In this document: positions 53,544-59,736 of the stretch, in pieces
Layout: the number at the start of each line of letters is the position of its first letter
How positions within the stretch are numbered: position 1 is the first letter of the stretch
Source of the DNA: MedAcidi-G1 sp002713545
Lineage (GTDB): Bacteria > Actinomycetota > Acidimicrobiia > Acidimicrobiales > MedAcidi-G1
Length of the DNA stretch: 59,736 nt
Direction of reading: 5' to 3'
Assembly: GCA_964013895.1 (NCBI GenBank)
Contig: CAXGYF010000006.1
Span: 1-59,736, forward strand
Translations under genes and position numbers: made by a program
The notes under the pieces: generated by a model
What the model saw: the letters and a program-made list of their open reading frames with translations, nothing else
Databases searched by the model: none
What the model was told of the DNA's origin: nothing

Positions 53544-54078
53544 GAGCCCTTAAATGCTTTGAGTGACGCTGGATAAGAATTCGTTCCATTTTTTTCATTT
53601 CAACTTCTGCGGATTCTTCATGATGGTCATACCCCAATAGGTGGAGTATTCCGTGCGTTAGGAGAAGCGCAATTTCATCTTCGAAATTTAGATCTTTCTC
53701 TTCGGCTTGACGTGCAGCCACTTCAGGGCATATGCAAACATCTCCCATCAGGTAAATGGGGTCATCTGTTTCACCATCTGGGGCATCTATCGGAAAAGCT
53801 AGTACATCGGTCGGTCCTGACTTGAATAAATATTTTTCGTTGAGAACAGAAATTTCTTTCGGGTCTAAAAGAATCACGTTCATTTCAAGTGGACGTTTTT
53901 TAGGAGCGGTTTCCTCTACGACTTGTTTAGCGAATTCCTCTAACGACCTAAGACTTATTTCACTATTTTTTTCTAACCGTTTGTCGATTACATCTATATA
54001 AGTCGCATCATCCGCATCTAGTGTTTTCTCCAGCAAGTTACTTGTTACCACTATTTTTTTTAGATTGCCTTTCGGCAT
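53533..54078 (-). CDS. ybeY: rRNA maturation endoribonuclease YbeY
   Basis: 181 residues, zinc site HGILHLLGYDHHEESAE (H-x3-H-x5-H). Required for 16S 3' end processing and 70S quality control. The frame start at 54078 overlaps phoH by 41 bases; shorter starts (GTG at 54051 or a later TTG) would reduce the overlap, and the true start is uncertain. Confidence 0.9.
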   Translation of the reverse strand: MPKGNLKKIVVTSNLLEKTLDADDATYIDVIDKRLEKNSEISLRSLEEFAKQVVEETAPKKRPLEMNVILLDPKEISVLNEKYLFKSGPTDVLAFPIDAPDGETDDPIYLMGDVCICPEVAARQAEEKDLNFEDEIALLLTHGILHLLGYDHHEESAEVEMKKMERILIQRHSKHLRAHDV

Positions 54079-55009
54079 TTTCGTAGGCTTGAACTATATC
54101 TTGAACTATTTTATGTCTCACAACATCCCGAGCTCCAAGTTTTACAAAACCTAAACCATCTATCCCAGAAAATATATTTTCCAGACCTTCAATTCCACTT
54201 CGACCTCCAGGAACATCTACTTGGCTTGCATCACCTGTAACTATCACTCTTGATCCGAAGCCGATTCTTGTCAAGAACATTTTCATTTGTTCTGGTGTCG
54301 TATTTTGGGCCTCGTCAAGAATTATAAAGCTGTTGTTAAGGGTTCTTCCTCTCATAAAAGCAAGCGGTGCAACTTCTATTTGCCCTCTTTCAAGTAGTCT
54401 TTCTGCCTTTTCGGGTTCAAGCATGTCAAAAAGTGCATCATAAAGAGGTCGGAAATAAGGGTCGACTTTTGCCATTAAGTCACCCGGAAGAAATCCCACT
54501 CTCTCACCTGCTTCCACTAAAGGTCGAGTGAGAATAATGCGGTCGACTTCACCCGTTTGCATTGCACTTACTGCTAAAGCGACAGCTAACCAACTTTTTC
54601 CTGTACCCGCTGGACCTACGGCAAATGTGATGATGTTTCTGCTTGCTGTATCTAGATAATTCTTTTGCCCCAAGGATTTAGCTCTAACCGGTTTACCTCG
54701 TGCATTTATAAGCAGTTCCGTTGTCAATATTTCAGATGGATTTTCGTCTTCTTTTACCATTTCAATAGTTTTTTTGAGAATGCTTGCATCAAGGGTTAAT
54801 CCTCTTTCGAGCATTCTCGTCATTTCACGAAATACCTGCTCCACCAGAACCGCACTCTCACCATCAATGGTGATCTGGTTACCACGCACATGAATCTTTG
54901 TCTTTGGGAAAGAGATCTCGATCACCTGTAAAAGCTCGTCACCATGCCCTAAAAGTTCTGGCATAAGCTCATTCCCCGGAAGGTCGAATCTAACTTTTGT
55001 ATCCTGCAT
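54038..55009 (-). CDS. phoH: PhoH-family ATPase
   Basis: 323 residues. A short N-terminal segment before the PhoH core (VTFAVGPAGTGKSWLAVALAV, Walker A near 136-143), then Walker B SFIILDEAQNTTPEQMKMFLTR and the VTGDASQ motif. Often encoded with ybeY and era, with which it probably acts in RNA processing. Its stop lies inside ybeY. Confidence 0.92.
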   Translation of the reverse strand: MQDTKVRFDLPGNELMPELLGHGDELLQVIEISFPKTKIHVRGNQITIDGESAVLVEQVFREMTRMLERGLTLDASILKKTIEMVKEDENPSEILTTELLINARGKPVRAKSLGQKNYLDTASRNIITFAVGPAGTGKSWLAVALAVSAMQTGEVDRIILTRPLVEAGERVGFLPGDLMAKVDPYFRPLYDALFDMLEPEKAERLLERGQIEVAPLAFMRGRTLNNSFIILDEAQNTTPEQMKMFLTRIGFGSRVIVTGDASQVDVPGGRSGIEGLENIFSGIDGLGFVKLGARDVVRHKIVQDIVQAYENAERQSKKNSGNK

Positions 55010-55081
55010 TTGAGAGATTCAGGCTATCCGAAAGAAAACTTTCAGCATCATTGGGTTTGCAATATTGAAACCAATAGAAAT

Positions 55082-55447
55082 TTATTTCTTTCTGCGTTTC
55101 TTATTTGCTTTGCGTGAAATTTTCTTTAATACCGAACGTCCTCTTTTTGACTGTTGCTTCTCAAACTCTGCCAAAACTCGTGGCCCCGCCTCATTAATCA
55201 CATCTTCTGCTGCATCCAGTAGTGCTGAGATGCTTTCATCCTCTCCCAAACTTGAGGGTTCTTCAGGTGTTTCTGGTGTGATTAGACTTCCGTAGCTCCA
55301 ATTTACGTCGACTCTTCTTTTTTCGAATGAGGAGCATTCGTCAGGGCACCGCCAAGGTGCTTCCGGAGCTTTATCTAAATTACATTTTCTGACCGTCTCG
55401 CCGTTGGAATAACTTCTACTTTCAAACTGCTTACAGTCTTCTCTCAT
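55082..55447 (-). CDS. Cys-containing protein of unknown function, conserved in actinobacteria-like gene context
   Basis: 121 residues (123 if the first ATG at 55453 is used). N-terminal REDCKQF ... VRKCNL ... WRCPDECSSF has four Cys (a possible zinc or Fe-S site), then an acidic middle and a very basic tail (SKRGRSVLKKISRKANKKRRKK truncated here: residues 103-123). No enzyme family recognised. It lies between phoH and sufB on the same strand. Confidence 0.7.
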   Translation of the reverse strand: MREDCKQFESRSYSNGETVRKCNLDKAPEAPWRCPDECSSFEKRRVDVNWSYGSLITPETPEEPSSLGEDESISALLDAAEDVINEAGPRVLAEFEKQQSKRGRSVLKKISRKANKKRRKK

Positions 55448-55492
55448 TGGCATATAAACATTATGCCATTAGAAGTGGTATCAGTAATTTAT

Positions 55493-56896
55493 TTAACCTA
55501 CAGATCCTTCCATCTGTAGTTCAATCAAACGACTCCACTCAACTGCATATTCCATTGGAAGGGTCTTAGTCACTGGTTCAATAAATCCATTTACGACGAG
55601 TGAGGTGGCCTGATCTTCTGACAGGCCTCTGCTCATCAAATAAAAGAGTTGTTCGTCGGCTACTTTTGAGACAGTCGCTTCGTGACCAATAATTGCATCT
55701 GACGTTCCAACCTCCATGTATGGATATGTGTCAGAAATACTTTCATCGTCGAGAATTAGAGCATCACACTGAACGTGGCTTTTGCAACCATAAGCGTCAT
55801 CTTCAACTCTTACCAAGCCTCTGTAACTGGTTCTTCCACCGTCTTTTGATATTGATTTGGAAATAATTTTTGAAGATGTCTCAGGTGCAGCGTGAGTCAT
55901 TTTAGCTCCAGCATCTTGATGTTGTCCTGAGCCTGCGTAAGCCACTGATAAAACTTCGCCTGACGCTTTTGGACCTGTCATAACAACTGCTGGGTATTTC
56001 ATCGTCAGCTGAGAACCTATATTTCCATCAATCCATTCCATTCGACCCTCTTCTTCGACTACTGCTCGTTTAGTAACAAGGTTATAAACATTGCTCGACC
56101 AGTTTTGAATAGTTGTGTAAGTAACTCTGGCGGATGGTTTGACGACTATTTCAACTACAGCAGAATGTAAAGAATCCGTAGTGTAAACGGGGGCTGAGCA
56201 ACCCTCTATGTAGTGAACCTCAGAACCTTCATCTGCAATTATTAAGGTTCTTTCAAACTGTCCCATGTTTTCTGCATTGATTCTAAAATACGCCTGAAGT
56301 GGCATTTCAACTTTTACACCTGGCGGAACATAGATAAAAGACCCTCCACTCCAGACTGCAGAATTTAGAGCAGAGAACTTATTGTCGTTTGGAGGAATTA
56401 TTTTACCGAAATATTGTTTCAGGATTTCTGGATTGTCGCGAAGAGCTGTGTCCATGTCTGAAAAAATTACGCCTTGCTCCTCTAAGTCTTCACGGTTTTT
56501 GTGGTAAACGACTTCTGATTCATACTGTGCAGTAACACCCGCTAGATATTTTCTCTCTGCTTCAGGTATCCCCAGTTTTTCATACGTATCTTTTATAGAG
56601 TCAGGTACTTCGTCCCAATCGTCTGACAGTTTCTCTGTTGGCTTTATGTAGTAGTAAATATCGTCAAAGTCAATACCGTCTAAGTCGCCGCCCCATGCTG
56701 GCATAGGTCGTTTTAAAAATCTTTCATATGATTTCATTCTAAAATCATGCATCCATTGGGGCTCATTTTTCATCCCAGACATTTCTTTTATGATGTCGGC
56801 ATTAAGGCCTTTTTTTGGTTTATAGACGTAATCTTCTTCGTCACTCCATCCAAGCTGGTAATTGCTTAGATCTACACCTATTTCACTTGAAGTCAC
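55493..56896 (-). CDS. sufB: Fe-S cluster assembly scaffold SufB
   Basis: 467 residues, SufB/SufD family with the beta-helix core, VQCDALILDD, IIGHEATVSKVADEQLF and NGFIEPVTKTLPMEYAVEW. Forms the SufBC2D scaffold with SufC and SufD. The Cys that accepts sulfur in E. coli (YVEC) is YMEV here, as in many Gram-positive relatives. sufC, sufD and sufS are not adjacent; a separate location is unusual for this gene. Confidence 0.93.
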   Translation of the reverse strand: MTSSEIGVDLSNYQLGWSDEEDYVYKPKKGLNADIIKEMSGMKNEPQWMHDFRMKSYERFLKRPMPAWGGDLDGIDFDDIYYYIKPTEKLSDDWDEVPDSIKDTYEKLGIPEAERKYLAGVTAQYESEVVYHKNREDLEEQGVIFSDMDTALRDNPEILKQYFGKIIPPNDNKFSALNSAVWSGGSFIYVPPGVKVEMPLQAYFRINAENMGQFERTLIIADEGSEVHYIEGCSAPVYTTDSLHSAVVEIVVKPSARVTYTTIQNWSSNVYNLVTKRAVVEEEGRMEWIDGNIGSQLTMKYPAVVMTGPKASGEVLSVAYAGSGQHQDAGAKMTHAAPETSSKIISKSISKDGGRTSYRGLVRVEDDAYGCKSHVQCDALILDDESISDTYPYMEVGTSDAIIGHEATVSKVADEQLFYLMSRGLSEDQATSLVVNGFIEPVTKTLPMEYAVEWSRLIELQMEGSVG

Positions 56897-56989
56897 TTTT
56901 TTACTCCTGCTGGGATAGGAACAATTTCTCCTATATGAATAGTAACAATTATCTAAGGGTAATGCTAAGAAAGCTAAGTGAAATAAGTC

Positions 56990-57751
56990 CTACTTGTTTG
57001 ATCTTCTCTGTTTATCAAGCCAGCCAAGAAGAACTGCTATGGCTCTCGGGTCGTGCCTTAAATGGTGCCCTGCTCCTTCTATTAAACGCATGTCTGTATT
57101 CCCATGAGCATCTGAAAGGGCTCTAGCCTCTAAAGAAGAGACCACATCATCTTCAGTTCCGTGGACTATAAGGACGTTTTTCTCGTGAAGTTCAGGAATA
57201 GAGGATTCCGCAGAAATTTGTTTTAGTTCTTTTGACCACGAGTCGAAATCTTTTGGAAAATTAGAATCAGTAATAACCCCCGCTCTACGCGCATGTATAA
57301 GCAGACGTTTCGGAGAAGCCGCCCACGCTGACCAATCTGCCGGTGCTGCAAGCGCCCCTACACCTTTTACTTTTTCTTCTAGAGCTGCAGCGCAAATGGA
57401 AATCGCTCCGCCGCTGCCAAAACCAACTAGCCATATTTGTCCTACTCTTGGGTAATTATCAAGTTCTAAAATGGCTTGGCGAACATCTGTTAGCCAGCCT
57501 CTAAGACTAAAACACCCTTCGGATTCTCCGGTGCCTCGCAGTAACGGAGCCATGGTTATAAATCCCACTTCAGAAGAAATTCTATTTGCTAGCTCCGGCA
57601 AGGTTCTAGCTGAATTTGCACCACCTCCGGGACCTTCAGGGAAACCATGGACCAGCAGAACGCCTGGTAAGAGTTCGTCAGTGGATTCGGGGACCTCTAA
57701 ATGGGCAACTAATTCCAAACCTTCAGAATGGAAATGGTGCACATTAGTCAT
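56990..57751 (-). CDS. Alpha/beta hydrolase
   Basis: 253 residues. Nucleophile motif GFGSGGA near 109-115, Asp in VHGTEDDVV, His in GAGHHLRHDP. N-terminal GVLLVHGFPEGPGGG is the oxyanion-hole strand. Related to DUF3887/dienelactone-type small hydrolases; substrate unknown. Its start abuts the stop of the LLM oxidoreductase upstream. Confidence 0.82.
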   Translation of the reverse strand: MTNVHHFHSEGLELVAHLEVPESTDELLPGVLLVHGFPEGPGGGANSARTLPELANRISSEVGFITMAPLLRGTGESEGCFSLRGWLTDVRQAILELDNYPRVGQIWLVGFGSGGAISICAAALEEKVKGVGALAAPADWSAWAASPKRLLIHARRAGVITDSNFPKDFDSWSKELKQISAESSIPELHEKNVLIVHGTEDDVVSSLEARALSDAHGNTDMRLIEGAGHHLRHDPRAIAVLLGWLDKQRRSNK

Positions 57752-58663
57752 CTATAAAAGACTTTCTGCTAACAATTGCCACTGTTGAATCGGTAACCCT
57801 TTCTGGAATTTATGTTGTTCTGTTTGATCCACGACTAGCTGGATGCAAATGTGATCCGCTCCGGCATCAAAATGCTCAGTAATTTTATTTGAAATTGTTT
57901 CTATATCTCCCCACGGTCTTATGGCGTCTAACACCCGGTCACTGCCACCTCCGCTCAGATCATCTTCGGTGAAACCTATGCGCAACAAGTTATTCCTATA
58001 ATTTGGTAGATCAAGATAGATAGCTAAATCTTTACGTGCCAGTTCTCTAGCTTTTGAAGGGTCGGTTTCTAAAATCACCGCGACCATCGGGGCCAGGAAA
58101 GCCTCTTTACCCATCGTTTCACGCGCCATTAGGGTATGGTCTGCGGTTACGTTGTAGGGATGCGCACCCCAAGTTAATTCTGCTGCAAGCTTTAATGCTT
58201 TCGGCCCTAAAGCACCAATACAAATAGGAGCTTCATTTTCAGGTTGATAAGCCCAGAAAGGTGCTTTTTTTAGATTCTCTATGTAATTGCTTAAATTCTC
58301 TAGAGGTTTTTCCCAAGTGTGGCCTCGAATCACTTCGACAAAAGGCCCATGACTTACTCCAACCCCGAGTAAAAATCTGTCAGCAAAGGCTTCTGAAAGA
58401 GTCCGCGTGGCACTCGCCATTGCTAAAGCATCACGAGAATAAATACTGGCAATTCCTGTGGCTAGAACAATTTTTTGAGTAGCGGAGAGCAAGAGACTCG
58501 AATGCACGAATGGATCTCTTCCTGCTGTCTCAGGAATCCAAATGGCTCCAAAACCCATTTCTTCAATTTCGTTCGCTGCTTCACGAGCCCTCGCTGAAGG
58601 AACGCCATCTAATTGATGTGTCCATATTCCGATTTTTCCTGGATCTAAAGTGACTTCACCCAT
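57752..58663 (-). CDS. LLM class (F420-dependent type) oxidoreductase
   Basis: 303 residues from ATG 58663, four bases after the gamma-carbonic-anhydrase stop; the longer frame to 58729 overlaps that gene and is rejected. Luciferase-like barrel: GKIGIWTHQLD, IEEMGFGAIWIPETAGRDPF, DRFLLGVGVSHGPF. It resembles actinobacterial F420-dependent enzymes, but FMN use cannot be excluded. Upstream within the same run is a flavin reductase. Confidence 0.82.
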   Translation of the reverse strand: MGEVTLDPGKIGIWTHQLDGVPSARAREAANEIEEMGFGAIWIPETAGRDPFVHSSLLLSATQKIVLATGIASIYSRDALAMASATRTLSEAFADRFLLGVGVSHGPFVEVIRGHTWEKPLENLSNYIENLKKAPFWAYQPENEAPICIGALGPKALKLAAELTWGAHPYNVTADHTLMARETMGKEAFLAPMVAVILETDPSKARELARKDLAIYLDLPNYRNNLLRIGFTEDDLSGGGSDRVLDAIRPWGDIETISNKITEHFDAGADHICIQLVVDQTEQHKFQKGLPIQQWQLLAESLL

Positions 58664-58667
58664 TGCC

Positions 58668-59186
58668 CTAGTCGATTCTCCGGAGGTTTTTCGTGTAATT
58701 GGGACCTCTGGCCGTGTAGGAAAGAGCATTTAACATGTTCGCACCTTCTTGTACTACTCCTTCTCTAACTTGTGCGGGTACCCCCAAGGCCATCGATAAA
58801 GGTGGGATTTCCTGCCCGTTTCTGACGACAGCATTAGCACCAACAATCGAACCTCTACCTACAACAGCATTGTGTAACACCACAGCTCCAACTCCAACCA
58901 ACGCTTCGTCTTCGATTCTGCATCCTTCCAGATGGCAGAGATGACCTAATGTGACGTCATCTCCAACCGTGGTTACAACTTGAGGGATGCAATGTATGAC
59001 TGCATTGTCTTGAATCGAACTTCGGGCACCGATTACGATCTTGCCGTCATCACCGCGTATTACTGCATGCGGCCAAACGCTTGATTCAGATCCAATTGTT
59101 ACATTTCCAATTATCACTGCCTCTGGATGCACATAAGCACCTGAATCGATTTGAGGTTCGAATTCTCCTAGAGCGTAAATAGGCAT
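58668..59186 (-). CDS. Gamma-carbonic-anhydrase-like left-handed beta-helix protein
   Basis: 172 residues of hexapeptide repeats. Two zinc-ligand positions are kept (His65 in AVIHCIPQ, His82 in LGHLCHLEGC), but the position normally His in LHGC is Glu87; a His85 lies nearby. Usual family length. Carbonic anhydrase activity is therefore doubtful; related YrdA/PaaY-type proteins have other or unknown roles. It abuts the flavin reductase gene. Confidence 0.85.
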   Translation of the reverse strand: MPIYALGEFEPQIDSGAYVHPEAVIIGNVTIGSESSVWPHAVIRGDDGKIVIGARSSIQDNAVIHCIPQVVTTVGDDVTLGHLCHLEGCRIEDEALVGVGAVVLHNAVVGRGSIVGANAVVRNGQEIPPLSMALGVPAQVREGVVQEGANMLNALSYTARGPNYTKNLRRID

Positions 59187-59663
59187 TTAATTTCCCCGAT
59201 ACTGTCCGTAAGCGCCACCTAAAAATAGTAGCGGTGATCCTGTTTCCATAATTTCGGCACCCAAAACCTCCCCTAGAACGAACCAATGATCGCCCGCCTC
59301 TACGACATTAAAGACTGAACAATCGATGCTCGCCAAGCTGCCGTCTATAGCTGGCAATCCTTCTGGTGATTCATGCCAAGGCACTACTTCCCACGGATCG
59401 TTTTCTTTGCGAAAGAATTCGTTTGCAACATTTTCTTGCTGGTCAGAAAGCACATTCACACAAAATTTATTTTCATCTTTCATTTTTTGCCATGTGTTCG
59501 ATTCTTTACCTGGCAGAAAACCAACCAGAGGTGGATCCATAGAAACTGAAACAAAAGATCCGATAACCATGCCTAGGGGTCCTTCAGAAGAAGGAGAAGT
59601 AACCAGAGTTACCCCAGTTGGATATTTACCAAGAACTTTTCGGTACTCATTACTTTCAATCAT
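59187..59663 (-). CDS. Flavin reductase family protein
   Basis: 158 residues. GKYPTGVTLVTSPSSEGPLG, then GSFVSVSMDPPLVGFLPG and NKFCVNVLSDQQENVANEFF; ends YRGN. FMN-binding split-barrel type that reduces flavin with NAD(P)H for a partner monooxygenase. A likely partner is the LLM-class enzyme two genes on. Confidence 0.88.
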   Translation of the reverse strand: MIESNEYRKVLGKYPTGVTLVTSPSSEGPLGMVIGSFVSVSMDPPLVGFLPGKESNTWQKMKDENKFCVNVLSDQQENVANEFFRKENDPWEVVPWHESPEGLPAIDGSLASIDCSVFNVVEAGDHWFVLGEVLGAEIMETGSPLLFLGGAYGQYRGN

Positions 59664-59736
59664 TTCTATCAGCTTTCTTCAAAAAATTTTTGCAGTTAAA
59701 AAAGGTTAGCCGAGACAGGCAAAGACCCCGACCCAG
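59664..59736. other. Right edge, no gene assigned
   Basis: The last 73 bases are open in one minus-strand frame into the flavin reductase start; another ends ...WVGVFACLG then stops. Either could be the tail of an upstream minus-strand gene, but there is too little sequence to decide. Confidence 0.3.

Noticed and set aside
1..59736. CRISPR array or insertion sequence
   Set aside because: No regularly spaced repeats and no transposase were seen; only the integrase tail at the left edge points to mobility.

Overview
The window is a dense stretch of bacterial chromosome of fairly low GC (A/T-rich intergenic regions), with about 65 genes packed at short or overlapping spacing. It most likely comes from an actinobacterium, and I infer a marine Acidimicrobiia-like lineage. 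The actinobacterial evidence is a mycothione reductase, a BldD-type regulator with its cyclic-di-GMP signature, the gcvH-garA-ftsR-bifunctional nuclease-MerR block that matches the Mycobacterium Rv1826-Rv1830 region, a LLM-class (F420-type) oxidoreductase, and a short PpdK without an ATP-grasp domain. The class-level assignment is inference from gene content, not a placement.

Layout. 1-160: left edge, where an open frame with the typical tail of a tyrosine integrase runs antisense through tRNA-Val, so an integrated element probably lies to the left. 180-5430: inositol-phosphatase-like enzyme, a YHYH lipoprotein, and two nitroreductases (one fused to an SRPBCC domain) around an EthD-like protein. 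5430-11470: housekeeping block lepA-hrcA-dnaJ-rsmE, rpsT, holA. 11490-22500: a catabolic region with a Baeyer-Villiger-type monooxygenase, SDRs, a CrtC/AttH-like protein, three acyl-CoA dehydrogenases, mycothione reductase and an acyl-CoA ligase; two promoters here share a 14-bp dyad. 22560-29240: aroC, class II aldolase, a PD-(D/E)XK-like protein, MerR, bifunctional nuclease, hpt, ftsR, FHA protein, gcvH, pgsA, HIT. 29250-35460: envelope and unknown genes, including a LysM plus periplasmic-binding lipoprotein, then a methyltransferase and a Rieske protein. 35460-41530: ftsX, ftsE, prfB, secA, bldD. 41750-45520: a small membrane protein, a zinc alcohol dehydrogenase directly behind tRNA-Met, a GT2-GtrA glycosyltransferase, a fatty-acid-hydroxylase-family protein and tRNA-Asn. 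45600-56900: dnaG, ppdK, glyS, recO, uppS, era, corC, ybeY, phoH, an unknown Cys-containing protein, sufB. 56990-59663: alpha/beta hydrolase, LLM oxidoreductase, gamma-carbonic-anhydrase-like protein and flavin reductase.

How the parts fit. The core genes make operons for protein folding and translation quality control, secretion and division, and the recO-uppS-era-ybeY-phoH block. The accessory catabolic region looks like a regulon for activation and beta-oxidation of lipid or steroid-like substrates: ligase, ACAD heteromers, SDR dehydrogenases, BVMO. No CRISPR array, rRNA or complete insertion sequence was seen. No gene-free stretch exceeds about 300 bases except 45201-45602, which holds tRNA-Asn and a possible 42-residue ORF.
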